A stretch of 40,003 bases of DNA from Cyanobacteria bacterium REEB417 (GTDB lineage: Bacteria; Cyanobacteriota; Cyanobacteriia; PCC-6307; Cyanobiaceae), in NCBI GenBank assembly GCA_018970945.1, contig JAGWVJ010000015.1:1-40003 (forward strand). The letters run 5' to 3'. The notes beneath the pieces were generated by a model, which saw nothing but the letters and a program-made list of their open reading frames with translations, did no database searches and was not told where the DNA came from. The translations under genes were made by a program, and so were the position numbers. How positions within the stretch are numbered: the stretch's first letter is position 1; each line of letters begins with the position of its first letter. Shown in pieces: positions 15,054 to 24,429 of this stretch.

Positions 15054-15084
15054 CTTAGCCGCTGGCTTGACTAAGCTAGGCCTA
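15054..15084. promoter_or_regulatory. Candidate operator of the toxin-antitoxin operon
   Basis: Just upstream of the antitoxin ATG (15084) lie the inverted repeat CTTAG (15054-15058) / CTAAG (15071-15075) and the perfect palindrome TAGGCCTA (15077-15084), which ends on the A of the start codon. Phd-family antitoxins usually bind palindromes at their own promoter. A GGAGGAGG tract at 15041-15048 is too far upstream to serve as the ribosome binding site. Confidence 0.45.
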
Positions 15085-15314
15085 TGCAGGTCAATCTCCA
15101 CGACGCCAAAACCCACCTCTCCCGCTATGTGCAGCAGGCCCTGGCGGGTGAGGAGGTGGTGATTGCCAAGGCCGGTCGGCCGCTGGTGCGGTTGACGCCG
15201 GTGGAGGACCAGCGTCAACCCCGCCGGGCCGGCTTTTTGCGTGGTCAAGCCGTGGTCGCAGCTGACCTCAAGGCCGACTTTGAGGCCGACATCGCCGCCA
15301 TGTTTGAGCGCTGA
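15084..15314 (+). CDS. Phd/YefM-family antitoxin
   Basis: The 76-residue protein fits the prevent-host-death family. MQVNLHDAKTHLSRYVQQAL is the N-terminal DNA-binding part and EEVVIAKAGRPLVRLTPV the following strands, with the usual G(K/R)P turn. The acidic C-terminal tail (ADLKADFEADIAAMFE) would wrap around the toxin. Its TGA overlaps the toxin ATG as TGATG, giving tight coupling. It likely represses its own operon through the palindromes at the start codon. The pair sits between an exported unknown and pgk, with no mobile element seen. Confidence 0.88.
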   Translation: MQVNLHDAKTHLSRYVQQALAGEEVVIAKAGRPLVRLTPVEDQRQPRRAGFLRGQAVVAADLKADFEADIAAMFER

Positions 15315-15715
15315 TGACGGGTCTGGAGCCCTGGCTGCTGGATACCCAGCTGCTGCTGTGGTGGGCGGTCGACCCACAGCGGCTTCCCGCAGGGTTTGCC
15401 GAGAGCCTCCAGAACCCGGATCAACCCGTGATGTTCAGTGTGGTGAGCCTCTGGGAGGTGGCGATCAAGGCGTCGCTCGGGCGACCTGACTTTCAGGTCA
15501 ATGCCCTGGCGCTGCGCCAGGGTTTGCGGGCCAATGGCTTCAGCGAGTTGCCCATCACCGCCGAGCAGGTGATCGCCGTGCAGGTGCTGCCCTGGATCCA
15601 CAGGGACCCGTTTGATCGCCTGCTGGTGGCGGTCTCACAAACCGAGGGCGTGCCGTTGATCACGGCCGATGCATCCCTGAGCCGCTATGGCCCAGGGATG
15701 CGCTGCGTGGCCTGA
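15314..15715 (+). CDS. PIN-domain toxin (VapC-like)
   Basis: The 133-residue protein has the PIN nuclease acidic residues: Asp in WLLDTQLLLWW, Glu in SLWEVAIKASLG, and Asp residues in HRDPFDRLLVAVSQTEG and LITADASLSRYG. Such toxins cut specific RNAs with Mg2+. The WEVAIK and HRDPFDR motifs are typical of PIN toxins partnered by Phd-type antitoxins. The start codon overlaps the antitoxin stop. The frame looks intact, so the module is likely functional. It ends 2 bases before the convergent pgk stop. Confidence 0.88.
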   Translation: MTGLEPWLLDTQLLLWWAVDPQRLPAGFAESLQNPDQPVMFSVVSLWEVAIKASLGRPDFQVNALALRQGLRANGFSELPITAEQVIAVQVLPWIHRDPFDRLLVAVSQTEGVPLITADASLSRYGPGMRCVA

Positions 15716-15717
15716 GA

Positions 15718-16923
15718 TCAGGCCTCGTCGAGGGCCGCCACGCCGGGCAGCACCTTGCCTTCGAGCAGTTCGAGGCTGGCCCCGCCACCGGTCGAGATGT
15801 GGGACATCTTCTCGGCCAGGCCGGCCTTTTCGACAGCTGCCACCGAGTCACCGCCGCCGATGATGGTGCAGCAGCCCTTGCCGCTCAGGTCGGCCAGGGT
15901 GGTGGCAATGGCGTTGGTGCCGGCCGCAAACGCGTCGAACTCGAACACACCCATTGGCCCGTTCCAGATCACGGTCTGGCAGTCGGCCAGGGCGTCCTGG
16001 AACACCTTGACCGAGTCGGGGCCGATGTCGAGGCCCATCCAGCCGTCGGGGATGGCGTCCACCCCGGCGATCTGACTGTTGGCATCGGGGGCGAAGTTGT
16101 CGGCCAGCACCACGTCGGTGGGCAGCAGGAACTGCACTCCCTTGGCCGCGGCCTTGGCCTCGAGCTCCCTGGCGAGCTCAAGCTTGTCCTCTTCCACCAG
16201 GCTCTTGCCGACCGCCAGACCGCGGGCCTTGTAGAAGGTGAAGATCATGCCGCCTCCTACCAGGATCTTGTCGCACTTGTCGAGCAGGGCCTCGAGCACG
16301 CCGATCTTGGAGCTCACTTTGGAGCCGCCCACGATGGCCGCCAGGGGGCGCTTGGGCGCGTCGATGGCGCCCTGCAGGTATTGCAGCTCCTTCTCCATGA
16401 GGTAGCCGGCGACACTGGGACGCAGATGCTCGGTGACGCCCTCGGTCGAGGCGTGGGCCCGGTGGGCGGCGCCGAAGGCGTCGTTCACGTACACATCGGC
16501 CAGTTTGGCGAGCTCGGCGGCAAACCCCGGCTCGTTCTTCTCTTCTTCGGCGAAGAAGCGCACGTTCTCGAGCAGCACCACATCGCCCTCGGCCATGGCG
16601 GCGACCTTGGCCTCGGCGTCGGGGCCGATGCAGCTGTCGGTCTTGGTGACTCCCTTGCCGAGCAGCTCGCTCAGACGGGCCGCCACGGGGGTGAGCCGCA
16701 TTGACTCGTTGACCTGGCCCTTGGGCCGGCCGAAGTGGGCCGCCAGAATCACCTTGGCGCCCTTGCCGATCAGGTCGTTGACCGTGGGCAGGGCGGCGCG
16801 GATGCGGGTGTCATCGGTGATGGCACCGGCGTCGTTGAGCGGTACGTTGAAGTCGACCCGGACCAACACGCGCTTGCCGCGCAGGTCATCCGCCGAAAGG
16901 CTGGCCAGGGAACGCTTCGCCAT
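15718..16923 (-). CDS. pgk: Phosphoglycerate kinase
   Basis: Pgk interconverts 1,3-bisphosphoglycerate and 3-phosphoglycerate with ADP/ATP, in the Calvin cycle and glycolysis. Visible motifs are [67 protein letters not shown] and the nucleotide-binding [13 protein letters not shown] near the C-terminus. The 401-residue length from ATG 16923 ([10 protein letters not shown]) is standard; the upstream in-frame extension to 16968 lacks homology. It begins 41 bases after the stop of the SpoIIE phosphatase on the same strand and may share its transcript. Confidence 0.97.
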   Translation of the reverse strand: MAKRSLASLSADDLRGKRVLVRVDFNVPLNDAGAITDDTRIRAALPTVNDLIGKGAKVILAAHFGRPKGQVNESMRLTPVAARLSELLGKGVTKTDSCIGPDAEAKVAAMAEGDVVLLENVRFFAEEEKNEPGFAAELAKLADVYVNDAFGAAHRAHASTEGVTEHLRPSVAGYLMEKELQYLQGAIDAPKRPLAAIVGGSKVSSKIGVLEALLDKCDKILVGGGMIFTFYKARGLAVGKSLVEEDKLELARELEAKAAAKGVQFLLPTDVVLADNFAPDANSQIAGVDAIPDGWMGLDIGPDSVKVFQDALADCQTVIWNGPMGVFEFDAFAAGTNAIATTLADLSGKGCCTIIGGGDSVAAVEKAGLAEKMSHISTGGGASLELLEGKVLPGVAALDEA

Positions 16924-16964
16924 CGCGTCAAGCAAAACAATGCCGCGCGAGCATAGCGGGGCCG

Positions 16965-18971
16965 TCAAGTGCCGCCCTTGACCCGCAGGGTCAGCAGGGT
17001 CAGGTCGTCAAACTGCTCGGCCTCGCCGATGTGGGAAAGGGCGGCAGCACTGACCCCATCGAGCAGGCTCTGGGCGCTGGGCTCGGCGGCAGCCAGTTGG
17101 GCAAACAGGGCCCTGACCCTTGCATGCCCGAAGGCATCGCCATGGCTGTTGCGCGCATCGGGCAGGCCGTCACTGAACGCCAGCAGGTAGCTCCCGGGGT
17201 CGAGCTGGCAGTGACCGGGTTGGAACCTCGCCTGGGCAAACAACCCCAGGGCGGGTCCGCCCAGGGTCAGCGCGCTCACCACACCCCGCTGGTGGATCAG
17301 GGGCGATTCGTGACCCGCCACGACGTAACTCAGAAGGTGCTGGCCCGGGTCGTAGGCGCCCACGAAGGCCGTGGCGAACATGCCGGTGCTGCCGTGGTTG
17401 TCGGCCATGTAGCGATTGACGCTCATGAGCGCCTGACGCAGTTTGCTGCCGGCGTCGCCGTCTGCAACGCTGAATTCGCGCTGCAGATTCAACCGCAGCA
17501 ATGAGCGAAACACCGACATGTAAAGGGCTGATGGGACACCTTTGTCGCAGACGTCGGCCACCACGACAATCGTGAATGGATGGGCCGTGATGGCGTCGTA
17601 CCAGTCAGCCCCGATCTCATAGGCCGGATTGAAACTGGCGGCCAGGTCGACGGTGTCGCTGCAGGGCAGATTCTGGATCAGAAAATCATCCTGAATCCGT
17701 CGGGCCTGGTAGAGCTGGGCGTTGGTCACGGTCAGGGCTTCGGAATCTGCGAGGTAGGCCTTCAGCTGCGCTGAGGCGCGATTGACATAGCTGAACAGCT
17801 GTCCCTGGGGGCCGCGGGCCACTGGGAGCTCCAGGCTGAAATCGCCCTGGCTGATGCGCTCAAGAACCATGCCAACGCGGTCAATGGGCTTCGACAGGCT
17901 TTTGCAGATGCGAACAATGACAACTGAGCTCGTGACCAGGGCCGCAATGTTGCCGGCCCACAACCACGTGAATAGTCGATGGACGCCTTCAAAAACCGTT
18001 TCCTGGTCGATGACAAAGAGGCTTGACTGGTTGTTGTTATGTTGGTCAATGGCTGCGTAATAGACTTTGCCATCAATTCGGAATCTTGCGAAATTTTCCA
18101 TTGTCCGATTTTGATTCATGGCATAGCGAATGAACGGCGCCCAGGCGCTCTTCAAGCTTTCCCTCGGATCCAGCAATCGCTCCCGCTCCTCCTGCGTGTA
18201 TCCCCTGCTTTCGAGCAGCAGCATCAGGCCTGGCCGCAGCACTTGGAACATGGCAATGCCCCTGGTGTTGCCCCGCACCAGATCGAGGCGCGGCGTGTCT
18301 TTGCTTTCCTCATTGAAATGGCTGCGCAGATCGTCAACCCCCGTGACTCTGCCGAGTTCATTGATTGCGATGCAACTGCTGAGCACCCCTTTTGGCACTT
18401 CTTGAGGGGATCTGTTCGTTCGTACTGGCACGCTGCTGGCAAAGCATGAGAAGTGACTGCTCTGATCGCTGATCAGACCATTGCTGACCAGACCATTGCT
18501 GACCATGCCAGTGAGTGCACGCAGTTCCACTTTGTTGAGGATTTTGTTTTGCAGACCTTCAGGGGAACTGGCAATGGGGCTGCCATCCGATGCTTTGAGA
18601 AAGAAGTTGTACCGTGGGTATGATTGACTCGCTGTCGATAGAGTTCGGGCGGAAACTTTAGGGTTGAGTGAGGAGATTGACCGCAATTGCGCTAGAAATG
18701 TAAGCGAGCTCAGATGTCCCTTTTCCCAGGTGCTGAATCGTCGGTTGGCTTCGTGGGCTTGTCTCAGCATCTCGACGCGCAGCTGCTGAAGGGTGAAACG
18801 TTCAACCGTGGCCAGGGCGGCCATGGAGATTGCCAGCGAAATCGGGACCAGCGAGAGCCACACACTCAACACCAGTTTTTCGCCCAGTGTTCGGTTCTCC
18901 CAGAGCAGTCTCCAGTCGCTCAGCCGCAGGGCGCTCAGACGCTTGGCCGGTCGTCCTTCGGGGATGCTCAT
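16965..18971 (-). CDS. Membrane-bound PP2C/SpoIIE serine phosphatase, IcfG-like (first paralogue)
   Basis: The 668-residue protein has a cytoplasmic start, a helix at about 31-51 ([20 protein letters not shown]), an extracytoplasmic sensor of about 280 residues, a second helix near 336-356, a HAMP region ([20 protein letters not shown]), a linker helix ([15 protein letters not shown]) and a C-terminal phosphatase. Metal-binding and core motifs are [43 protein letters not shown] and [13 protein letters not shown]. Such phosphatases dephosphorylate STAS antagonists; candidate targets lie about 3-6 kb away. The sensor does not resemble that of the second paralogue (31637-33685). A 15-base tandem repeat in the sensor gives a SNGL repeat. 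The usp gene is divergent; pgk follows. Confidence 0.88.
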   Translation of the reverse strand: MSIPEGRPAKRLSALRLSDWRLLWENRTLGEKLVLSVWLSLVPISLAISMAALATVERFTLQQLRVEMLRQAHEANRRFSTWEKGHLSSLTFLAQLRSISSLNPKVSARTLSTASQSYPRYNFFLKASDGSPIASSPEGLQNKILNKVELRALTGMVSNGLVSNGLISDQSSHFSCFASSVPVRTNRSPQEVPKGVLSSCIAINELGRVTGVDDLRSHFNEESKDTPRLDLVRGNTRGIAMFQVLRPGLMLLLESRGYTQEERERLLDPRESLKSAWAPFIRYAMNQNRTMENFARFRIDGKVYYAAIDQHNNNQSSLFVIDQETVFEGVHRLFTWLWAGNIAALVTSSVVIVRICKSLSKPIDRVGMVLERISQGDFSLELPVARGPQGQLFSYVNRASAQLKAYLADSEALTVTNAQLYQARRIQDDFLIQNLPCSDTVDLAASFNPAYEIGADWYDAITAHPFTIVVVADVCDKGVPSALYMSVFRSLLRLNLQREFSVADGDAGSKLRQALMSVNRYMADNHGSTGMFATAFVGAYDPGQHLLSYVVAGHESPLIHQRGVVSALTLGGPALGLFAQARFQPGHCQLDPGSYLLAFSDGLPDARNSHGDAFGHARVRALFAQLAAAEPSAQSLLDGVSAAALSHIGEAEQFDDLTLLTLRVKGGT
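18468..18512. repeat. 15-base tandem repeat inside the phosphatase sensor domain
   Basis: GCTGATCAGACCATT (18468-18482) is followed by GCTGACCAGACCATT (18483-18497) and a decayed third copy (18498-18512). The in-frame result on the minus strand is [14 protein letters not shown]. It looks like a recent slippage expansion in a loop of the sensor. Confidence 0.8.
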
Positions 18972-19064
18972 GGGTTGCGAGCCATCAGCGGTGAGCCATC
19001 AGCAGCGCCCTGTGTTCCCTGTGCCCATAGACGCTAGACATTAGGAGCCTCAGAGCAGTTGGCC

Positions 19065-19439
19065 ATGTTCGGGACGATTCTCCTGCCCATTGATCGCAGC
19101 CGACAGGCGGCAGACACGGCGGCCATGGCGTTGAAGCTTGCTCAGCAGTCCAGCAGCCGGCTTGTGTTGCTGTCGGTGCTCGAGTCAGGGGAGGACGACC
19201 CCGGCCAGGTGGCCCAGCTGCTCGATCAGGCCCGCTCCAGCTTCGAGCAGGCTGGTGTCGCCTGTGAGGTCTTGGAGCGCGAGGGCAAGCCGGCCTTTGT
19301 GATCGGCGATGTGGCCGACGAGATCAATGCTGACCTCATCGTCATGGGCACGCGCGGCATCACTGTTGAAACAGACCAGCACAGCACCGCTGCCCGGGTG
19401 ATCCAGCTGGCGCCCTGCCCTGTGCTGGTGGTGCCCTGA
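19065..19439 (+). CDS. Universal stress protein (UspA family)
   Basis: The 124-residue protein has the UspA fold: FGTILLPIDRSRQAADTA at the start with the conserved Asp, and the nucleotide-loop region DLIVMGTRGITVETDQHSTA followed by RVIQLAPCPVLVVP. The usual G-x2-G-x9-G(S/T) loop is changed (MGTRG, then TVETDQHST without the usual Gly-Ser), so ATP binding may be weakened. ATG 19065 is chosen; a TTG two codons earlier sits better relative to AGGAG at 19043-19047. The TGA overlaps the rbgA ATG (TGATG), so the two genes are coupled. Confidence 0.88.
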   Translation: MFGTILLPIDRSRQAADTAAMALKLAQQSSSRLVLLSVLESGEDDPGQVAQLLDQARSSFEQAGVACEVLEREGKPAFVIGDVADEINADLIVMGTRGITVETDQHSTAARVIQLAPCPVLVVP

Positions 19440-20362
19440 TGGGGACTCCGCAGATCCAGTGGTACCCGGGCCACATCGCCAAGGCTGAGAAGGCGCTGCA
19501 CGAGGCTCTGGGCAAGGTGGATCTGGTGATCGAGGTGCGCGATGCCCGCATTCCGCTGGCGACCGGTCATCCGCGGCTGCAGCGTTGGATCAACGGCAAA
19601 CTGCATTTGTTGGTGCTCAACAGGCTCGACATGGTGCCCGCCGCGGTCCGCGAGGGCTGGAGCGCCTGGTTCCGTGAGCACGAACAGCAGGTGTGGTGGT
19701 GTGATGCCAAGTCGGGGACGGGCGTCAAGCAGCTGCAACAGGCGGCCATTCGCGCCGGCGAGGCCCTCAATGCCCGACGTACCGGCCGGGGCATGAAGCC
19801 TCGGCCGGTGCGGGCGCTGATGCTCGGTTTTCCCAATGTGGGCAAATCGGCCCTGATCAACCGCCTGGTGCGTCAGAAGGTGGTCGACAGCGCTCGGCGC
19901 GCCGGCGTCACCCGCAGCCTGCGCTGGGTGCGGTTGGGCCAGGAGCTTGATCTGCTCGATGCCCCTGGTGTGCTGCCGCCCCGGCTTGACGACCAGCGGG
20001 CCGCCCTGCGCCTGGCCCTCTGTGATGACATCGGCCAGGCGGCCTATGACAGCGAGGCGGTGGCGGTGGCCTTTGTGCACCTGTTGGCCCAGTTGGCTGC
20101 GGTGCCGGGTGCCGGCGTGGCGGCCGATCTGCTGCAGCAGCGGTATGGCATCGGGCTGGGCCGACTGGGCCAGGGCGGTCCCGACGGTGAGACCTGGCTC
20201 ATCGATGCTGCGGCGCGGCACACCAGCGGCGACACCACCCGCATGGCCACCAAGCTGCTCGATGACTACCGCTGCGCCCGCCTGGGCTCGATCGCCCTGG
20301 AACTGCCCGGCTCCGAGCAGGACCCGGTAGACCTCGATGCCTCAGCGCCGCGCCCACGCTGA
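19439..20362 (+). CDS. rbgA: Ribosome biogenesis GTPase RbgA (YlqF)
   Basis: RbgA helps a late step of 50S subunit assembly. The 307-residue protein starts IQWYPGHIAKAEKAL, diagnostic of the family. It has circularly permuted G motifs: LNRLDM (G4, with Arg for the usual Lys) comes before the P-loop LGFPNVGKSALINRL (G1) and LLDAPGVLPP (G3). A helical C-terminal ANTAR-like domain follows (LDDQRAALRLALCDDI onward). It is coupled to usp upstream through TGATG. The rluD-type gene follows on the same strand 52 bases later if that gene starts at 20415. Confidence 0.93.
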   Translation: MGTPQIQWYPGHIAKAEKALHEALGKVDLVIEVRDARIPLATGHPRLQRWINGKLHLLVLNRLDMVPAAVREGWSAWFREHEQQVWWCDAKSGTGVKQLQQAAIRAGEALNARRTGRGMKPRPVRALMLGFPNVGKSALINRLVRQKVVDSARRAGVTRSLRWVRLGQELDLLDAPGVLPPRLDDQRAALRLALCDDIGQAAYDSEAVAVAFVHLLAQLAAVPGAGVAADLLQQRYGIGLGRLGQGGPDGETWLIDAAARHTSGDTTRMATKLLDDYRCARLGSIALELPGSEQDPVDLDASAPRPR

Positions 20363-20414
20363 GGGGTGCGCGCTGGTTGAGGGGACTCTTGGGTTGCTCT
20401 GTACGGTCGATGCG

Positions 20415-21434
20415 ATGACCACGGAACACCGCGCAACCCAGTTCGGCGAGGGAGAAGGCGAGCTGCTGACGCTCAGCTACCCCAGGCCCCTGCCGATGCG
20501 GCTCGACCGGTGGCTGGTGAGCCAACGGCCGGAGCAGAGCCGCGCCCGCATTCAGAAGTTCATCGACGCCGGGTATGTGAGGGTCAACGGCAGCACGGGC
20601 CGGGCCAAGACGCCCCTGCGCGCGGGCGATGTGGTCGAGCTCTGGATGCCGCCGCCCGAGCCCCTGGAGTATCTGGTGCCCCAGGCGATGCCCCTGGATG
20701 TGCTGTTTGAAGACGCCCATCTGATCGTGCTCAACAAACCCGCGGGCCTCACGGTGCACCCGGCGCCGGGCAACAAGGACGGCACCCTGGTCAATGGCCT
20801 GCTGCACCACTGCCCCGACCTGCCGGGCATCGGCGGCGAACTGCGGCCGGGGATCGTGCACCGACTCGACAAGGACACAACGGGCTGCATCGTGGTGGCC
20901 AAGAGCCAGTTGGCCCTGGTGCGGCTGCAGGTGCAGATCCAACAGCGCATCGCCAGTCGCGAGTATCTGGCGGTGGTGCACGGTCAGCCATCCGCCGACC
21001 ACGGCACGATCATCGGTGCGATCGGGCGCCATCCGGTTGATCGCAAGAAATATGCGGTGGTGAGCGATGCAAGCGGCCGACATGCATGCACCCACTGGCG
21101 CGTGCTCGAGCGTCTGGGTGATCACGCCCTGCTGCGCTTCAAGCTCGACACCGGCCGCACCCACCAGATTCGGGTGCACTGCGCCCACATGAACCATCCA
21201 ATCCTGGGCGATCCGGTCTACTCACGCTGCCGCAACCTGCCGCTGGCGTTGCCGGGTCAGGCCCTGCATGCGGTGCAGCTTGGTCTTGACCATCCGATCA
21301 CGGGTGAGCGCCTGGTGTGTCAGGCCCCCCTGCCCCCTGTCTTCGAGACGTTGCTGGCCCTGCTGCGCCGCCGCGCCGGGGTCAGCAGCCCGAACCCATT
21401 CACCGACGATCCAGACTCCAACGGCCCTCGATGA
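20415..21434 (+). CDS. rluD: RluA/RluD-family rRNA pseudouridine synthase
   Basis: These enzymes turn uridines of 23S rRNA into pseudouridine. An N-terminal S4 RNA-binding domain (MRLDRWLVSQRPEQSRARIQ, YVRVNG) is followed by the catalytic domain: VLNKPAGLTVHPAPG, the catalytic Asp in GIVHRLDKDTTGCIVVAK, and KLDTGRTHQIRVHCAHMNHP. The S4-plus-RluA order and HPAPG motif fit RluD best, though specificity cannot be assigned with certainty. ATG 20415 (MTTEHRATQF) is chosen; the frame is open to 20337, overlapping rbgA, without conserved sequence. A Pro/Asp-rich tail ends the 339 residues. Confidence 0.92.
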   Translation: MTTEHRATQFGEGEGELLTLSYPRPLPMRLDRWLVSQRPEQSRARIQKFIDAGYVRVNGSTGRAKTPLRAGDVVELWMPPPEPLEYLVPQAMPLDVLFEDAHLIVLNKPAGLTVHPAPGNKDGTLVNGLLHHCPDLPGIGGELRPGIVHRLDKDTTGCIVVAKSQLALVRLQVQIQQRIASREYLAVVHGQPSADHGTIIGAIGRHPVDRKKYAVVSDASGRHACTHWRVLERLGDHALLRFKLDTGRTHQIRVHCAHMNHPILGDPVYSRCRNLPLALPGQALHAVQLGLDHPITGERLVCQAPLPPVFETLLALLRRRAGVSSPNPFTDDPDSNGPR

Positions 21435-21470
21435 GCCCCGAGGGCATGCCAGCAGACGCGTTGCAGCACA

Positions 21471-21935
21471 TCAGGGCAGCCACATGAACAGCCGGTAGCG
21501 GTTGCGTTGGTTGCTCCACGCATAGTCGACATGGTCGACCGACTGCTGCACCAGAAACAGTCCCAGCCCGCCGATGGGCCGCTCCTGAATCGGTTGAGTG
21601 GTGTCGATCTGGCGCTCCCGTTCGAGCTGGGGATCGAAGGCCGGTCCGTTGTCTTCCAACTGCAGGATCAGGGCTGGCTTGCCTTGAAACTCCCCTTGCA
21701 GGAAGGTCAGCCAGAGATGAAGCGGTGCTTGGGTGCCAGCGCGATCTGAGGGTGCGTATCGGATCACATTCGACAGCAACTCCTCGGTGGCCAGCCTGAG
21801 CTTGTACAGGGCTGGGCCTGACCCCAGCAGCTGTTCGCCCCGCTCAGCCACAAATGCCTGGATCTCATCCCATGACTCCATTACAGCCGCGCGATCAAGC
21901 GAGGCCAGTGGGGTCATGGGTTCGGGTTCACCCAT
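21471..21935 (-). CDS. RsbW-like anti-sigma factor / serine kinase (HATPase)
   Basis: The 154-residue protein is a single GHKL ATPase domain. The N box is ATEELLSNVIRYA, the G1 box LQLEDNGPAFDP and the G2 box GGLGLFLVQQSVD. Proteins of this type phosphorylate a serine on a STAS antagonist and bind a partner, often a sigma factor, when the antagonist is phosphorylated. It is the last gene of the minus-strand operon, 12 bases after the STAS gene 21948-22274, and is the counterpart of Synechocystis Slr1861 in the icfG cluster. Its partner sigma factor or effector is not in this window. Likely counter-enzymes are the two SpoIIE phosphatases. Confidence 0.9.
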   Translation of the reverse strand: MGEPEPMTPLASLDRAAVMESWDEIQAFVAERGEQLLGSGPALYKLRLATEELLSNVIRYAPSDRAGTQAPLHLWLTFLQGEFQGKPALILQLEDNGPAFDPQLERERQIDTTQPIQERPIGGLGLFLVQQSVDHVDYAWSNQRNRYRLFMWLP

Positions 21936-21947
21936 GGTGATCGACTC

Positions 21948-22274
21948 TCAGCTGAGAAGACTGATGTCGGCCACGAGTGTCACAGCTTCGGTCAGGCCGG
22001 TTTTGGTGATCACTTCCACAATGGCGGTGTTGGCCCCGATCACGACAAGACGCGACTCGTAGGGCATTTTCTGCTTGGCGAAAAGCAAGGCCCGCAGGCC
22101 GGCACTGCTCAGGAATGCCACATCAGCCATGTCGATGCGTAGCTCGAGCAGTCCGGCCAGTTCAAGCTCGGCGAGCGCATCCATCAGGCTCGTCGCGGTT
22201 TTGGTGTCGACTTCACCACTGAGGTTGATCAGGTGGTGGCTGGGGTGGCTGATCGATTCGATCGTCAGGCTCAT
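21948..22274 (-). CDS. STAS-domain anti-sigma factor antagonist (second in operon)
   Basis: The 108-residue protein is one STAS domain. It starts MSLTIESISHPSHHLINLSG and carries the phospho-acceptor region VAFLSSAGLRALL, in which the second Ser is the expected kinase target. The start at 22274 has AAGGA just upstream; the longer open frame into glgX has no homology. It lies between glgX and the RsbW-like kinase, so it is most likely the kinase's direct substrate. It matches the place of Slr1859 in the Synechocystis cluster. Confidence 0.9.
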   Translation of the reverse strand: MSLTIESISHPSHHLINLSGEVDTKTATSLMDALAELELAGLLELRIDMADVAFLSSAGLRALLFAKQKMPYESRLVVIGANTAIVEVITKTGLTEAVTLVADISLLS

Positions 22275-22311
22275 GGTCCTTTGGGGGGAAACAGTCGGGT
22301 CGTCAATGCCA

Positions 22312-24429
22312 TCACCCCATGGGGCTCGGCGTGGGTGTGGCCTGCAGAATGACAACAGAGCGCTCACCGACGAGCAGTCCGCCTTCAATTCTGGGTTGAT
22401 CCCCCAGGATTGGCTGTTGGTTGTCACCTGTGTTGAAACAGAGCTGCCATCCATAGCCCTCGGGCGCCGTCGGTAGCGCAAACCAGCTGGCGAAGTGCGC
22501 CATGTTGGTGGCCACATAGACAATGTCGACAGCGGCACCACCAGCCGGAGTCTGGTGGTCGCAACTCAGCATCCAGGCCAGTTGTCTTGATTCGCCGGAC
22601 CAGTCCGGCTGCCAGGCCGTCGGCCCGTGGAAGCTGGAGCAGGGCAGCAGGCTGCTGGGTGGACCGTCAAAACGGTTCACCCGCAGCGCAGGATGCTGAT
22701 GCCTGAATGCGATCAGGGCCTGCACCATCGCCTGCAGGTCGGCATTGCTTTTCAACAGAGTCCAGTCGACCCAGGTGAGCGGGGAGTCGATGCAGTAGGC
22801 GTTGTTGTTACCGTGCTGGGAGCGACCGAATTCATCGCCCATCAAAAGCATGGGTGTGCCGCGGCTGGTGAGCAGAATTGCAAACGCATTCATCATCTGC
22901 CGGTGACGCAATTGCTGAATTCCAGTGTCTTCTGTCCAGCCCTCTGCACCACAGTTCCAGCTGTGGTTGTCATCACCCCCGTCTCTGTTCCCCTCCCCAT
23001 TGGCCTCGTTGTGTTTGTCGTTGTAAGAGACCAGATCGGCAAGCGTGAAGCCGTCGTGGCAGGTGATGAAATTGACGGACGTTGCCGGCGCACGTCCGCT
23101 CATGCGGTAGAGATCTGGCGACCCCAGAACCCGCTGAGCGATCTGCCCGACCATTCCGGCATCACCTTTGAGGTAGCGACGCACGCTGTCCCGGTACAAC
23201 CCGTTCCATTCGGCCCAGCGGCCAAACGCTGGAAACGTGCCGACCTGGTAGAGGCCACCGGCATCCCAGGCTTCTGCAATCAATTTGCACGATGACAGGA
23301 TTGGGTCAAAGGCCAGCGATTCCAGCAGTGGTGGATTGGAGAGCGGTGCGCCCCATGGATCACGACCAAGAATGGTGGCAAGATCGAAGCGGAAGCCATC
23401 AATGTGATACTCAGATGCCCAATAACGCAGGCAATCCAGCACCAAGGATCGAACGATGGGGTTGTTGCAATTGAGTGTGTTGCCGGTGCCGCTGAAGTTA
23501 AAGTAATACCCCTCAGGGGTCAGCATGTAGTAGGTTTTATTATCGAGTCCCTTGAACGAAAGGGTTGGTCCGCGTTCGTTGCCTTCTGCTGTGTGGTTGA
23601 AGACAACATCAAGAATCACCTCAATGCCAGCCTTGTGAAATGACTTGATGAGTTGCTTGAACTCATCCACCTGCATTCCGCTTTTGCCTGTTGCGGCATA
23701 GCCGGCCTTGGGGGCAAAAAAACCAACTGTGCTGTAACCCCAGAAGTTGTAGAGGCGTTCGCCGGTCTCTGGGTGCAGTCGTGAGTTTTCAAACTCGTCG
23801 AACTCAAACACTGGCATCAGCTCGATGGCATTGATGCCCAGTTGCTTGAGGTAGGGAATCTTTTCGACCAGCCCTGCGTAGGTACCGGGATGCGCTGTTT
23901 CAGCCGTGGGCGACTGGGTGTAGGCGCGCACATGGGTTTCATAGATGACGAGATCCTGCATCGGAATCTCCAGCGGTCGTTCGCCCTGCCAGTCGAAGTC
24001 ATCAAGGCTGACCCTGGCCCTGTAGGGGTAAGAACGCTGCCAATCTGGATCCTGGCCCCATACGTCACGCCCCGCGATCAGGCGGGCGTGGGGATCCATC
24101 AGGATCTGGGCAGGGTCAAAGCGATCGCCTCTCTCGGGATTGTAGGGGCCGTCGATGCGGAATCCGTATTCCAGATCTTCGAAGTCAAGCCCGAAGACGA
24201 CCATGCAGAAGACATCCCCGATCCGATAGTGACCGGGGAAGGGAAGCTCGGCAAACGGTTGAGGTGCGCCCTGGCGAAAGAGCACCAGGGTGCAGCGCTC
24301 TCCTGCGGAGGTGTAAACCGAGAAATTGAGGCCGCCCGGAACATGCGAAACCCCGAAGGGCAGCGGTTTGCCGGGTCGAACACGTAGCCCACTGATGTTG
24401 TCGGTGGGCAGCGAATCAATGCGGTCCAT
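22312..24429 (-). CDS. glgX: Glycogen debranching enzyme (isoamylase-type, GH13)
   Basis: GlgX cleaves α-1,6 branches of glycogen in the cytosol. The 705-residue protein has an N-terminal CBM48-like domain (PFGVSHVPGGLNFSVYTSAG) and a GH13 barrel. The catalytic residues are the nucleophile Asp in HIDGFRFDLATILGRD, the acid Glu in CKLIAEAWDAGGLYQVG and the transition-state Asp in NFITCHDGFTLADLVSYN; VFNHTAEGNERG and ETHVRAYTQSP are also typical. Its ATG overlaps the stop of the upstream STAS gene (TAATG), so sugar enzyme and regulator are translated together. GC is lower than in neighbouring housekeeping genes. It corresponds to slr1857 of the Synechocystis icfG cluster. Confidence 0.94.
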   Translation of the reverse strand: MDRIDSLPTDNISGLRVRPGKPLPFGVSHVPGGLNFSVYTSAGERCTLVLFRQGAPQPFAELPFPGHYRIGDVFCMVVFGLDFEDLEYGFRIDGPYNPERGDRFDPAQILMDPHARLIAGRDVWGQDPDWQRSYPYRARVSLDDFDWQGERPLEIPMQDLVIYETHVRAYTQSPTAETAHPGTYAGLVEKIPYLKQLGINAIELMPVFEFDEFENSRLHPETGERLYNFWGYSTVGFFAPKAGYAATGKSGMQVDEFKQLIKSFHKAGIEVILDVVFNHTAEGNERGPTLSFKGLDNKTYYMLTPEGYYFNFSGTGNTLNCNNPIVRSLVLDCLRYWASEYHIDGFRFDLATILGRDPWGAPLSNPPLLESLAFDPILSSCKLIAEAWDAGGLYQVGTFPAFGRWAEWNGLYRDSVRRYLKGDAGMVGQIAQRVLGSPDLYRMSGRAPATSVNFITCHDGFTLADLVSYNDKHNEANGEGNRDGGDDNHSWNCGAEGWTEDTGIQQLRHRQMMNAFAILLTSRGTPMLLMGDEFGRSQHGNNNAYCIDSPLTWVDWTLLKSNADLQAMVQALIAFRHQHPALRVNRFDGPPSSLLPCSSFHGPTAWQPDWSGESRQLAWMLSCDHQTPAGGAAVDIVYVATNMAHFASWFALPTAPEGYGWQLCFNTGDNQQPILGDQPRIEGGLLVGERSVVILQATPTPSPMG

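Noticed and set aside
14241-15377. A long minus-strand frame across the exported unknown and the toxin-antitoxin start
   Set aside because: It crosses the intact antitoxin gene and its translation has no conserved segment.
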